The notes under the pieces were generated by a model. That model ran no database searches, was not told the DNA's origin, and worked only from the letters and a program-made list of their open reading frames with translations. The position numbers were made by a program, and so were the translations under genes. A DNA stretch of 64,000 bases from positions 12,731,861 through 12,795,860 of the forward strand of contig NC_091931.1 of assembly GCF_041260155.1 (NCBI RefSeq), in the 5' to 3' direction. Of this stretch, positions 49,094 through 62,398 are shown piece after piece (the stretch's first letter is position 1; each line of letters starts with the position of its first letter). The stretch comes from Ptychodera flava (taxonomy: Eukaryota; Hemichordata; Enteropneusta; Ptychoderidae).

Positions 49094-49740
49094 GAACAAA
49101 GGGATGCCGAATAACAAATAAACTTTACTATATGAAAAGCGCAACATGGGTATAAAAAACCATGTTATCAACACGCATGCGATTCGTATAACCGGATCTC
49201 CCTGATAAAGCTTTTGTGTAATTCGTTAAGTTTTGATTGAAGATGATACGCTCTCCTGAGTCAATATAGTGCAAATCTATATTAAACACGATTGGAACTA
49301 ATTTGGGATAATTGGATTTTCATATTTTTCAAATTTCTCAAAAGTGTTTCGTGCCATATAGCTGAATGTTGCGATATTACAAATTACTCATAAAAACAAG
49401 AGTGTAACTTAAAAAGAAATCAGATGAGCTTACATTTGCATGTCAAAACGACCTTACTTCACCATCCAATTATACCAAATTAGTTCCAATCGTGTTATTA
49501 TAAATTTGGCTTGTAATGACCTTCTTTAGGAGTTCAAAAAATGTCAATTTCTGTTCTATGTGAAACATGAAAATCATAGTGGGAGTTAACCTTCTTCTGA
49601 AAGAGTTCTACAGTGGAGCATGTCAAAGTCAACGGCTTTCAGAATCTGTATCGTGCTGAAATTTTTCTCCATAGATTTACCGTCTCCCACTTCATAACAA
49701 AGGTAAGATGATGTACGAGCACGTAATGATTCTGGTTAAT

Positions 49741-51248
49741 TTAGTAAAAATCGTAGTCGTACTTTTTGTCCAAATGAATGCCGTTCTCGCTATCGGGCCT
49801 ACAGCTCAATTTTGAGTCCGGCAGGGAATGATCGTAGTGACGAGCGTTTTGCAAGAGCGCCATGTATCTCCGTCGCAATTCTAGTTCGCGGTCGATCTCG
49901 TCGTTAAGGTCGTAAGACGCCTCGTCGTCGTCATCGTAACAGTCCAGATAGTCGTCTCCCGACCGCCGATCGCAGACAGCGGCGAGGCAGCAACTCATAA
50001 AGCAGAGCGCCAGGAGGCAGAGAACTATCACCCAGACCCAGACAAACACCACTCCGCTGCTCGGCCGGGTGAGGTTCGCGGGAACTGGGCGGGACTGTCT
50101 GTGGCTAAACTGTGGCGGAAGCCACGGCTGTCGCCTCTGTTTCTCGCGAATCAGCTCGGTGTATTCCATATCTCCGAACCAAAGATACTTGCAAAACGAT
50201 CCTGCTCCACGTTTGAGCACTAATCTCTCCTCTCGGAAGTCGGTGATGGCGCGATAACGGTTTGGAACGATGCACCGTTGTTTTACAAGTTCTAGTTCCC
50301 TCCTAAACTTCGCTAAATCTTTTTCAAAGTTTGGCCCGTAATCCCTTATTTTAGTCCAAAGAGAGCTGTTAAAGTGTTCATAAAGTTTCAAATCTGCTTT
50401 GTTCCAATCTCGAGTCTTTTTTATCAAATCCCCGCTCATTCTATAATGCAACGTCCTGCCTCTGATGGAGTTTGACAAATATAAAATATTATCCATATCC
50501 CAACATAAAATATTTTTCAAAACAAGTAGCGATTCGTCAAAATACTCTGTTATCAACACCATACGGAATTCCTTGGAGAGAGCCTCGATTTTAGCGTCCA
50601 CAACAGTGTCGTTGTCATGGAAACGATGATCTAAACCTAAGTCGAATATCTGCCCGTTTCTCATCTGCGTCCAAAGGTGGAAGTCTCTCCGCGAGGTCAG
50701 GTACTTCTGGGGGTCGTCCATGAACTTCGCGAAGGGGTTTTTGTATTTGTCGAGCCGCAGTTGCTGCGCCATCTTGTAATATCCGAACGCCGACTCCAGT
50801 TGGGCGGTCGGGTCTCGCAAGATGGTGATGTACAAAGCGTTGGGAACAACCTTCTCCATCTCGGGTCGATAGTACCGCGCGTGGTTGGTCAGTATGCTGT
50901 AGTGTCTCGACGGCACGGGTTTGACCATCATCTGGTTGAAACGCACTGTAGGGGAAAACGTGTGACCGTTGATGGGAAGAGCAAAGTTGACACCGTTCAG
51001 GTAGCCCCAGCGCTGTATAATCGACGACAAAGTGGTACTGGCAGTTTTGTGAGTTTTAATGTAAATTATCCGTTCGACGGAAAAGCAGAGAGTCAATAAT
51101 GGTTGTCTGGTCGCATTGATCGACGGCCCGATGAATATCAAGTATACGACGGTGACAGAACACAGAATGAGGAAGACCAACTTCTTCCATGTCAGAGAGC
51201 AACAGCAGCAGCAGGAGCGCCCTCTGGACTTCTTGACTTCATTCGAAT
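49741..51248 (-). CDS. Galactose 3-O-sulfotransferase-like enzyme (GAL3ST family), main coding exon
   Basis: One long exon read from 51248 to the stop at 49741. The start is probably in an upstream exon: an acceptor (TTGATTCCAG) precedes ATTCG at 51248. Family members transfer sulfate from PAPS to the 3-OH of galactose on glycolipids or glycans in the Golgi. After a CCCCC-containing cytosolic stub there is a signal-anchor helix (KLVFLILCSVTVVYLIF), then the PAPS 5'-phosphosulfate loop IYIKTHKTASTTL and the 3'-phosphate site ITILRDPTAQLESAF with FGYYK. Both match the GAL3ST signatures KTHKT and LRDP. Unusually, a second strongly hydrophobic segment follows the catalytic domain (VVFVWVWVIVLCLLALCFMS), then an acidic tail (DDDDEASYDLNDEIDRELEL). 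Typical GAL3ST proteins are single-pass type II, so a two-pass topology is inferred. Confidence 0.88.
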
Positions 51249-52581
51249 CTGGAATCAAAATGAATGGTTGAATTATTATATAGAATTGCCAATATATAGT
51301 ATGCATCTCGAAAAACGCGTCTGAATGATACCGAACACTTGTTAGGGTAGAATACACAATACAATAACCAGGTCTTTTCTCTGCAATGATAAAACATCGT
51401 CATTACGAATAATATTTCTCTGTGAAGATAACAACACAAAAAGCAAGCATGAAAAGTGTAGAAGCATTATGTTCGCACTTCCTCCACTTCCGAATCTAAA
51501 CAATGTGCATGTCTTACATTGGCTGCAAGCCATGACGAAATATGTACCCAAGGACTTCACTATATCCTGTATTATCAACAACCATAATTAACGTAAATGT
51601 CGCCCCATCGAGCATAGACATTATTTTTGAAGAGTCGAGAATTTCGAGAGACTCACGTACGTACGATGTCCAGCTGCATGGCTGATAGGGATGATAGCAT
51701 GCCTGCGAGATAGTCCGAGGCTATTGACCTCCCTAAGGTAATCAACACTGAGAACAGCTATGCTTACGGTAATCGCACACTTTTCCGGACATTTTCATTC
51801 GTGCGGAATTCCAACTTCAAAATGACGTGACTTTGTGAGGCATGGATGAGCGAAAAGTTGAATATTACAACGTTATATCGGACGAGCGCATCAAGATATA
51901 ATGTTTCATGTATATAGGATATATTCAACGGTTCTGCAGAAACCGATATGTAAACGTGTTATTTTACTCCACAAGAACAATGATCTAGCGATGGATAGAC
52001 GTTACGATTACGAACGTGCAACAACGCTGTCGAGCATATAACAAGGTAATGAGTGACTGGTGTGCACTCTCCACAATCGTTTTACTTTCAACAGCAAAAA
52101 ATAGCCGTGAAAAGCAAATTCCTGGCCATTTTAAGAGGCATTTGCCATAAAGAAACTCTTTTCGGATTGACATTTAACGGCCAAATACCTATTGCAATGC
52201 ATAGTTATGGTAAACTCATGACGTAGTGTGACGTAAATGTCTATTTTATGAACGCTGCCTCCAGAGACTGCATTTTCATCTACGGCGTCCGTGGTGTAGT
52301 AGAGTCTTCACGCCAAGCTGAAGCACTTCTATACATGCTATGCTATAGCATATAACATCTTCTATACTGTCATGATTTTATAAACATGCTTTTTCGTTCT
52401 CACCTGTGACTATTTGTGAGACTTATATACAGTTTGGAATTTCTTCAAATATTGGCAAAACGACTTTTTAAAAATAAATATGAATAATTTTGCTCATTTA
52501 CGAACTGTGCCCAACTGTGTACCAACTTTAAACAAATCACTTCTACCGAATCTCTGATTTTTAACGATTTAAAGAAAACGT
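51249..52581. other. Upstream region of the sulfotransferase gene; no exon identified
   Basis: A 5' exon of the sulfotransferase is expected here or further right, ending in phase 1, but I could not single out a convincing one. No repeats of note. Confidence 0.4.
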
Positions 52582-52705
52582 TATGTATGTATGTATGTAT
52601 GTATGTATGTATGTATGTATGTATGTATGTATGTATGTATGTATGTATGTATGTATGTATGTATGTATGTATGTATGTATGTATGTATGTATGTATGTAT
52701 GTATG
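52582..52705 (+). repeat. (TATG)n microsatellite
   Basis: About 31 uninterrupted tetranucleotide copies. Confidence 0.98.
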
Positions 52706-54825
52706 CATTGATTGTGGACATATGGATAGATGGATATCATCGTTTCACAGAAGACGTGTCATTTGTATTACTACCAGCAATGGTAAGTTTACTAGTAGGC
52801 TAGTACTGATGATGATGAAATTATATTAGTATTCTTGAAAGGAATTACATATGAAGGAACTCCTATATACGACCGTCTAATTAGATTACCGCCACTCATC
52901 AACAACGCCTATTTCCGTATTACAACTTTAATTTCCAAAGATGGTGTATAATTATAGAAAATTATTGCACCATAATAATTGTGATGAGAATTAAAATTCT
53001 GATTTCCAAAGCCCATGGAATCAATATTAGCAGTGACAATTAAGCGAAACGGTCCGCTATCATCCACGTTAAAATATTTCTTTTAGTCATGACACCCCCT
53101 CCCCGCCACCGTTAATGGAGATGTAAGTCAAGGGTTACACACACTCTAAAGTAATACTATTTGAAAAGCCTCAATGGTATGAGATTTCGACAACGACTCG
53201 AGAGCACTTATTTTGTATTCCCGCTAACCTAACAACTTCAGCTTCAATTTAATCAAAGGACAAGCGAAACGCTCTGACGGGCCGGGCTGCCACGCACATG
53301 TAGGGCACTCAGCTTTAAGAAATATAAATCTGATGAGCTGAGTTGATTGTGACTAAAAAGACTTTCTTTTACATCGTTGTGGCTAGGCTAGGAGTCTGCT
53401 CTTACACTGATGTGACGAGAGTAGAGAGTAAAATGTATTTTCACTGAATAGTTCTGGCGCCGCCGTTAGTAAATTTTGACTCAACCTCTCAATGCTAAAT
53501 TGCGTCGCTGAGTAGGACAGACTTTGCCAAAAGACGATATTAGTTCTCAACACCAGGTTTTTACTTGGAATACACGTTCACAGTTCACGAATAACACTAT
53601 AATTAACATGATATTCTCCACACGAAGAAGTCGGCCGTTCAAGTTGAATGCATTAAATGTCGCCAATAATTGTTTTCATGTCATGGTCCATATGTGTGTC
53701 GTAGAACGTAGTTGTGTCGACGTTGGACTGAAACAAGGGGGATAACTTAGGCTGTTCCCAGTTCACAGTCATTTTAATGCCTCTACTTTGAAGAAACAAT
53801 CTTTGGAATCGTCGACCGGGGGACGCAAAGTACCGTGTTTCTTAAAATTTTGTAACGTCATACACAAAGCACTGTGTTGACGAAACTAAGACACTGTATA
53901 GTAATGCGCCAGTCAATGTAAACCCCCCCCCCCCCCCCACCTCGGGGTTTAGTGGGGGATTTGGAAATTAGTCCTGTGAAATCTGCCAAATGCCCCACCC
54001 CCTGGGGCAAGACAATCCGGAAAATCCCCACCTAAACCAAGTAAATCCCCCACATACGAGGGTGGGGAATTTGTAAATTCCTACACACAACCACTCTTTG
54101 GAATTTTCATTTCATGTCGTAAACAACCTGCATCAATATAAAAAGTTCATGTTCAACTTTAGAACAATTTTTATCATTTAAAACAGGGTTTTGTGACATT
54201 TATGCTGTTCACAAATGTGTATCACAATCAACACAAATAGATCCAGGAAAATAACATACTTTTCGCATTTGTTTTTCAGCCACTTATACTGTGACCAGAT
54301 AAAAGTGTTGAGGTGTCACAGTCACGTCACCTATTTTGGAGCAAGAATTTACAATATTTTTCAGTCTAGTTTGCTTGTATGTTGTCAGGCATAAACATAT
54401 TTCAGGCTAGAACAAATGATTTAATTAGATCAAAACACCAGATGTATCACACAAGACATGTCGCCTCAATAAACTAATTAAAGCTGATAAACAAGATACA
54501 TGATGTCCAATCTCACAAGTGCAGCTTTTTTGTCTTCTCGCTCTCATGTTACAAGCACAATGACACATTCTACATCAGTCATGCACTGATTTAAAACAAG
54601 CAGAGGAATGAAAATTCATAATGATCCGTGTTTATTCATCATAAAACACGGCAGAAAGATACTGTGTAAAACTCAACAGAACAGATGATCAGAATGATCA
54701 CACTGATGAAACAGAACTGTTTCCCTAGCTAAATGGGTCATCATGAATAAATTTGATAATACATTTAGCGGACATAAAAAGGAATTCCGTCGTGACCGAA
54801 CATGTTTTCCAAATACACAAGCAAT

Positions 54826-55161
54826 TTAAAGGGACAAAGTCGGCCATTTTTCATGAATTTTGTTTGATGTGAGATACTACTTATATTGTTTGACATGTCG
54901 AAAGATACCGAAAGAATGGCTGACCATGCTATATTCGACCCCGGTTTTAGACACGATACATGCAAACCATCACGAAATGATGAATTAATGGTCATGACCA
55001 TTAATTCGTTTTCGCGATGGTTTTACTTAATTTGTATAAAACTGGGGTCGAATATATGTATGGTCACTCATTCATTCAGTATCTTTCAACATGTCAAACA
55101 AAATAAGTAGTATATCGCATCAAACAAAATTCATGAAAAATGGCCGACTTTGTCCCTTTAA
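54826..55161. mobile_element. Palindromic TTAA MITE (T2/Kolobok-like)
   Basis: It begins TTAAAGGGACAAAGTCGGCC and ends with the complement; the two halves mirror each other almost throughout, with centre near 54993 (ATTAATGGTCATGACCATTAAT). TTAA at the ends and the TTAAAGG start match the T2 MITE pattern linked to Kolobok transposons. Length is 336 bp, with no coding capacity. Confidence 0.75.
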
Positions 55162-55506
55162 GCTTTATCAAAAATAGAGTTGACCCGGAGGTCTTTTTAG
55201 TGCTGGACCATGTCGATGACGCATCGTGAACACGTATCCGAAATATCACGCTCACGTGGGAAAATGCGGGAAATTTTGCGTATGGTATGTTCAGTTTTCC
55301 AAAAAATAAGAATACACGGCGGATGAAAATCGTTTATTTAGTTATCGATATTTAAGCCATCAATCACAAATATACTGTCATACACACCTCTGAATATTGC
55401 TGCATCGCGTTCATCAATAGCCAGTTGAAAAGCTGCTTACCGGCCCACATGGCCTTCACAGCCACCTTTCGCCATGCTACCGCTCTGAACAACAACATTC
55501 CATTAC

Positions 55507-56829
55507 CAGGGCCTGAAAATTTCTGTTTTTTCCCACTGGTCCCAGGACCAGTGACCTGGTTTTTTTTTTCACTGGTCCCAAGGTAAAATCCACTGGTCCT
55601 CAAAAATTTGCATAACAATACAAGAATGATTCATTTCTCATACTCATGTTATATATGCATTTCTATCAGATTTGCTTGGGATTTACATACAGCATAAACT
55701 GCCAATCTTTTTAATACAGAACACACTGCATAAACATTACTTGGTAGTTTTCTCAAGTTCTTGTACACACATTTGACATGTTTTTTACTATTGCTATAAA
55801 GTTCACTTCATTTTCATAATTGCCCAGCGGTTGATTCTTTTCCATTTAAATTTTAAAAAATAGGTTGAAAACACCAAATATCTGAGAGGGACTTCTTTTT
55901 CCTTTGATAGCAATAGCAAATTGCCATTACGCAGTTTTGACAAGCTAGGCGGTTCTTGTTAAGGTCAACTACAATCGACCTAGGGGGTCTTGACTATATA
56001 AAGAATTCAGCATGGTGACCTTCTAAATTCAGAAGCTTGCTTGCCGCGGACGATCGGAAAGTTGTAATGAGACTCCTTCCAGAGAATTTTACTGCAAAAT
56101 ACTACTTTAATATACAGAGATATAATATTTTCACACAATTTTGGGGTTGCTGATATTTTTAGCTGAGGCTATGGTCTGGTTTTTACCACATTAAATTTTA
56201 CATGTAAAATGAGTACGTGGCCCGTCACTTGATTTTTGCAGTGCAGTGGCTAGTGGACGCACATCGCCTGGCTCATATCATGAATCGCAAACTGTAATAG
56301 AGTAACTGATTTTCCTTTAGAGTTTATGTTGTGATGAAAGAAATAGACTAAATTTTAAATGTTTGATCGACGCGATAATTATTGTAATTTTGTACTTATA
56401 AGACGTAGTCTCTCAATGGAATGGGCTCTTGGTTTTAGTGTAACTGGCTTTAGTGCGTCTCTGCTACCTCCATGGTTTCAGTAACTTCGGCATTTTTTGG
56501 GGGAAGTAGTTTCTAATTTTTCGTCAAAAGACACTAGAACACAATCTGGGAAAAGCACTGGACATTCCCTTGCAAAATAAATTGGCTCCTTTTTTGTATT
56601 GGTCTGCGGACTTTTTAGGGGTAATTAGTACTGGTTCGGGATAAAAACACTGGTCACAGTCGTTTGGAGAGCTATTCAGCGCTGGGACTATTCGCCCCAT
56701 AGACGAGTGTACAGAAGTGAGAAATACTCGCTTCTGTACACTCGTCTATGGGGCGAATAGTCCCAGCGCTGAATAGCTCTCCAAACGACTGTGCACTGGT
56801 CCGGGACCTCGGGTAATTTTCAGGCCCTG
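55507..56829. mobile_element. hAT-like non-autonomous element with CACTGGTCC subterminal motifs
   Basis: It starts CAGGGCCTGAAAATT and ends AATTTTCAGGCCCTG. Several CACTGGTCC or GGACCAGTG motifs cluster within about 120 bases of both ends. I find no clean 8-bp duplication. No transposase is visible. It lies inside the Harbinger-like element. Confidence 0.7.
56655..56793. mobile_element. 139-bp hairpin insertion flanked by CACTGGT
   Basis: Two arms of about 67 bases (starting CACAGTCGTTTGGAGAGC) pair with about one mismatch around AAATA. CACTGGT stands directly on both sides (56648-56654 and 56794-56800), fitting a 7-bp target duplication. It sits inside the hAT-like element, the third nesting level. 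Confidence 0.75.
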
Positions 56830-57024
56830 CATACGTGCGCATGCGTAGTTATTTACGAACATATTCTGGGCCTGTCCGTCAAAGGAATAGGGGGATCAAA
56901 ACGAGGCAATTGCCCCACCCCCTCGGGCACAGTTTCATGGCACACACGGTCTAATCCCCCACATTTTTCCCGTATCGCCCGAGGTGGGGGGGGGGGGTGG
57001 GGGTTTACATTGACTGGCGCATAA

Positions 57025-58687
57025 AATGCTTTAGGGAAACGAATGAGAAAATTTCTAGGGCAGTGGTTTAAGCACCGTTTCTAATATCGGAGGATGGAGA
57101 GTTCGAGGCGGCGCGTTGTACCCTTGAATAAGGCACTTTACTCGTCATTGGCAAAGGTGTAGTCGGCACTCGTCCTATAATTGGGACTGTCCATCGATGG
57201 TTGATGTTAATAAACAACAACAAAAAACACAGAACAAACAGAAAATAACAATCGAAAATGATAAAAAGTTACAGCTATTGTTTCTTGAACCATAGACCCT
57301 TCTCGAGGGTCTATGCTTGAACGCAGCACAAAATCCACACGTATCACACACGTCTCTTTCAAATGCAGATCTAACAGAGAATACGGCGACGGTGCATTCA
57401 CTTTGCCTATACATACCCTGGTGAGCAAACTCGCCCGCACGGCATTGTCCGCCCATCGCTTTCATTTGGTCTGTGTGTAGTGCCTGACAATCTTGGGTGT
57501 ATTGGAAAAGATTATCGGAAGCGCAGTCACGAAGCTACTGTCTCCGACTGAAAGGAAGCAGGTTGGTCCCACATAAAACATCGTGATCTGCGTGACCAGC
57601 GGCGAAGTCTTAATTTTAACGGGTTAGACTGCACTGAGTAAATTCTGGCTTTCAGAAAATTTCTAATCTCCTGCGAGTCACTGATCAGCTTTTCGTATTA
57701 AGTCGGAAATTAATTCCCAGGAAACGCGTGTAGGGGTTTTATATCTTAGCGCTTATCAAATTCTAATAATAATTCTAAATGTTTAATAGTCAACGGAAAA
57801 TGAATTGCTCGATATTTAACTATAGCGATACACTTTCGCATGTTACGGGATCCCCGCTCAGACAATATAGCGTTGTTTTCGAGGCTGAGGACGGTACGTC
57901 GCAGTTTTCACGTCTGCGTTCTTTTCTGAGAATTCATCTCAGATCGGTGCCCATAACATCTCAATATAGGCCTAATACTAGATCGGCAGAGATACAGGCA
58001 GGTTTAGAGCAGGCAGGCTGTTACATGACACTACCGTCACTGTCGAGACTGTCCCTGCTCGCTTCAAGGTGAAACGGTTATTTTTCGGTGGCAAATTTGA
58101 GTATTCTTCGCTCGCTCGAAGCTCCCGCCACGTAAAAATGAATATTCTGCCGATTTAGGAACACAGTTACTCATCTGACGGGAATTACAATAAATACGTG
58201 TGAAATTCAGTCCAATCATTAATCGTAATAATTCCAAATACCCTGTCAATAATGAAGCAATTTTGCATTGAATCGCAAAGAGCGCTATTAATTTGTAATC
58301 TTCACGACTCCTGTAGTGAACAAAATTAGGTCAAATTGTCTATGGTGAAATACACATGGACAACAATAACGCAAGGTAACAATAGCAGGCACAGGGAATG
58401 ACTGGAACATTACAATTGGTCAGTTCTGTCGTGTAAGACAATGCAAGACTGAAGCTCATTGGTTGTGGAGAATAAGTCTACGAGTCAAGCTACTTGTCCT
58501 TACGATGGCACGAACTTAATGAGAAGATATTTCATGTATATCAGTGAGGGGAAAGAGGTGGAAGAATTTACAAGATGTGACGGCGGGGGAGGTTTTCCGA
58601 CAACCGACGATATTACATGGATTTTAAACAAACGAGAAAACTATAACTTGTTAACGTGATAAAGTTATGCGAAAAGGTTCTGTCGGT

Positions 58688-58690
<3 letters not shown>
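57025..58690. other. No gene seen
   Basis: Short frames only. A small inverted repeat (AGACCCT, TCTCGAGGGTCTATG) lies near 57295. Nothing else is supportable. Confidence 0.4.

Positions 58691-58730
<40 letters not shown>
58691..58730 (+). repeat. (CT)n microsatellite
   Basis: Twenty uninterrupted CT units. Confidence 0.98.
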
Positions 58731-58733
<3 letters not shown>

Positions 58734-59576
58734 AATTACGAAGCAATATAAAGACTCATTTCATCATTCATGAATGTTAATCAGGCGATTGGGATTCTTG
58801 ATGGACTGGTTCACCACAAAGCATATCAGTTTTAATAACATCATGAGCACCAATTTTCAATATTTTATTTCAAACGGATGTCAAAGCAGTGTGGGTAATC
58901 GTGTTTGAAGTGACCTTGAAAATGACAAAGGTCACTAGGGAGAGCATGCGTTATCGATCGACACAAATTCAATTAGATCACTTATACATCAACTCGTTGA
59001 TGATTGGAGCATCGATTTATCTCAGTGTCCCCGAATTCGGCTTAGAATAGCGTTTTGCACATTTGGTTTTTTTCATTGAAGGTCAGCGTATGTCTTGATT
59101 TGATGACGTTGATTTTGAACAAAATCGACGTGCTGAAATTCGACGAGCCATCACTGAATGCTGACAATGCAAGAAGTCATATTCTTTCAGTGGAGGTAAA
59201 CCTTTCCAAGGCGTAAAATTCACATATTTGCATCTGAATCTTGCAAGGGGAACCACACAGACCGAACACAAACCGTTTAGACAGTAACCGAGTCGGTCTC
59301 TATCAAAACAACGCCTATAAAGGAGTGTGAAGGGATTTGAAAAGCCAGACGAAGGTGACTTACTTAATTGTAAAATTAAATCAAGATGAAATATACATAA
59401 AGGATGTTGTTCGTACATATGAGCGCACTCGGTGACCTTGCTCGCTTGGTGTTTACCTCGATTACGATAGCTACTCGTGCATGAAACGTGAAATCTACTT
59501 TTTTCCCCGAACAAGTACGTAACTTTATTATTCCTCGATTAACATCCTGTTGTTGGCATAAGAGTGTGCATTCGCT

Positions 59577-59651
59577 TGTATGTATGTATGTATGTATGTA
59601 TGTATGTATGTATGTATGTATGTATGTATGTATGTATGTATGTATGTATGT
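59577..59651 (+). repeat. (TATG)n microsatellite
   Basis: About 18 uninterrupted tetranucleotide copies. Confidence 0.97.
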
Positions 59652-62079
59652 TCATTCAATATTTAGGCAAAAAATGTGTGTTGCCGTTAAAGCCCCAGTA
59701 ATGCTATAACTTTTGAGATAATTTCATAATTTTTATTTTAAATGTGTAACATAATTAATTGTTCTTCTCCCCAAAGAATGTTGATGTATTCAGCTGGTCA
59801 ACTCAGCCCCATGGTTGTAAACTGCATTGTTATTGTTGAAAAGTGACTTATTGGTCCGGACTACAATGCAAGTGTAATCAATAAAAAAGCATTTTACACA
59901 TTTGAATGATAAGTTGATAAGCTAAATAGTGGGCGTTTCAACATTCTTTTTGGAGTAGAATAAGAAGTTGCAATTGATATAAGAAATAAAAATAATGAAA
60001 AAAAATCATCGAAAGTTAGCATTACTGAGACTTTAACATGCCTTGGGGAAATAGGTCGAAAACATGATTTTTTTTATTTCTAATTTGAAGCGACCAATCA
60101 GAAAGCAGCAAAATTTGACAAAATCAATCTTCAAGCTGATTTTTTTTTTAATCCGGAAGAAAGGTTAGAGTCTGAGGAATTAAATAGAGTGGGCAGGGTT
60201 ACCGGAAAAACACATTATTTTTTATTTAGCATTTGATGGCCACTACAATCTAATTCCGTGCACATGCCTCGAAGATAGAAGCGGATTTCAGATGTGAACA
60301 CGTTAAGTGCACCACAAAAAACATCAGTAAGCAATGCATTTTTGTCATGCTGACCAACTCTATCCTGGTCGGTTAAAAACTCCATCGTTTTGTAATCGAC
60401 AGAACATTAATATTCGATTGACGACGAATGACGTCATGGTTTCCAATTTTGTTAAAGTATACATTGGAAATCAGTGTTTTTCTCAAGATTAATTGACATT
60501 CAAAATTAATTTCTGTGCGCATAATCTTTGTCTATCCTCTTATATATTTTAGAACTCTGTCTTGGAAACGCCTAACACTTCTTGCGCAGCGAGGCTCTGT
60601 AGTTAATATGGGACCAGCCTCCAAAGTCTCGGATTCGGTGTCATTGGAATTACAGTAATTAGGTCTAGTATGGGCCTATATTCAGGAACGTGTGAAAATA
60701 AATAATGGAAACTATTTGCTTCATTTTAAAGTGATCTAATATGTCCTTATTTAATTTAATGGCAATATCAAATGCCAAAACGTATTCGTTTTGACAGCAT
60801 TCGTTAACCCGGCGTATAAAACGTAACCAGCCTATATGTCATAATCAAATTGTTTCAAGTAATTGGAATGCAACTTTTCCTTTCCCTGTTTAACACCACG
60901 TGCGCGTGTAGCTGTGGTGTTTTCACCTTCCTTTTACGGGCTGATTTTGACTCTTACGACTTTTAGTGGTGGAGGGGTATTACATATTAAGTCGTAAAAC
61001 ACCACAGCTATAGACCCACAGCTGGGTCGCACGCAGCTTCCAACATACTGCCAAATGATTCATTGGATTGGCTTCCGCATTACTTGACAGTACAACACAT
61101 AAAATTACGTAAATACGAGGGCAATCGTGAAAAAAACAACGGACAGTTAACAATAGAAAGTTACTGCTTTGTGCCCACAGCTGCAGATGCTCGCAGCGTT
61201 GCTTGGATAGTCGATCGAAGGCCCCCGAGATTAAAGTGTGACGCCCACGGCCGAAACTTGGTAGTAGTATACATGTACATGTAACTACTGCCGAGGTTCG
61301 TTCGGTCTTAGGCCTCACACTTCGATCCCGGGTCCGGGCGTCGATCGACTATCAAAGCATCAGAAGCGTGGAGGTACAACAATTTTTGTACATCTATGAT
61401 CAAAGCAACGCTGCGAGCACTTGTGTTTGTGTCCACAACGGACAGATACAAATCAGTTACAAACAGTAGGAGAGGTACAGGGAGGGATGTGAGAGTCACA
61501 TGTTACAAAACATGACTGAAATTATGAGTGCAGTTGAATATGAAAGAGAAGATAAAGACTGAAACGGACAGACTGACAGACAGGCAGAAGAAGGAAGATC
61601 AAAGATCCTATTCACATTGTTTTTCAGCGATGTCATGAGTTCAAACTTGGAACTGTTTAACCTTTCCGATGTACCTTGGTTGTTTTTTCTCACATCATAT
61701 GTCTGCTTGTTCATCAGTTTTGCCGGTAATGCTAAGCACAGAATTGATGATCGTACTGTACTTGACAGTTTGATATGTGGACATCTCCTCATGTCGATAA
61801 TGTGGGTCAATTGTATCAAGTCTGCCTCGCGGAATCGCACCACCAAAGCGAATCCCGTCTCCATGGGAACCAGAAGCAAAAGTCTAGAGGACGTTTGATC
61901 TCCAGTGAAAATGATCTGACCTTAAATAACCCAGCGACATGGATATAACGTTCGGTTCAAAACACAGCGGGACTTTGGGGAAAGTGGACTTCAGGAATTC
62001 AAAACATACATATGTAATATGGCTGACACATCGTTTCACTTACACCGAAACCCAACGCACGCACTTTAGTGTTCCGTAA
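59652..62079. other. No gene seen; small hairpins
   Basis: TAGCTGTGGTGTTTT near 60908 is inverted near 60998 (AAAACACCACAGCTA). A looser inverted match links 61170-61240 and 61310-61420 (GCTCGCAGCGTTGCTT, TAGTCGATCGA). No coding evidence. Confidence 0.4.
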
Positions 62080-62395
62080 TGCAGCCGTCAGTGTAATCGT
62101 CGAGGGACCCCACCTTGGGCGATACGGGACAAATGTTGGGGATAAGACCATGTTTGCCATTAAACTATGCCAAGGGGGTGGGGCAATTGCCTCGAATTGA
62201 TCCTCATAGACACCTTCACAGACAAGCGCAGAATTTGTGACTGTCCTGATGGGGAAATGTGGGGATTTACATGTTTTAGGAGGAAATTTTCCAGATTGCC
62301 TTGCCCCAGGTGGTGGGGCATTTGACAAATTTTATAAGACGAATTTCCAAATCCCCCACTATGCCCCGAGGTGGGGGTTGACATTGACTGCCGCA
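62080..62395. mobile_element. Short relative of the Harbinger-like element
   Basis: It starts TGCAGCCGTCAGTGTAATCG and ends GTTGACATTGACTGCCGCA, with TAA on both sides (62077-62079 and 62396-62398). It shares GCCCCGAGGTGGGGGTT, GGTGGGGCATTTG and GTGGGGATTTACATG with the 53905-57021 element. At 316 bp it is a minimal MITE of the same family. Confidence 0.75.
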
Positions 62396-62398
62396 TAA

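Larger units (their letters stand above)
53905..57021. mobile_element. Harbinger-like non-autonomous element carrying nested elements
   Basis: The left end is TGCGCCAGTCAATGTAAACC followed by a long C run; the right end is the mirror image (G run, then GGTTTACATTGACTGGCGCA). TAA flanks both sides (53902-53904 and 57022-57024), the TWA-type duplication of PIF/Harbinger elements. Subterminal GCCCCACCCCCT segments occur at both ends. The interior holds a TTAA element (54826-55161) and a hAT-like element (55507-56829). No transposase is visible. Confidence 0.75.
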
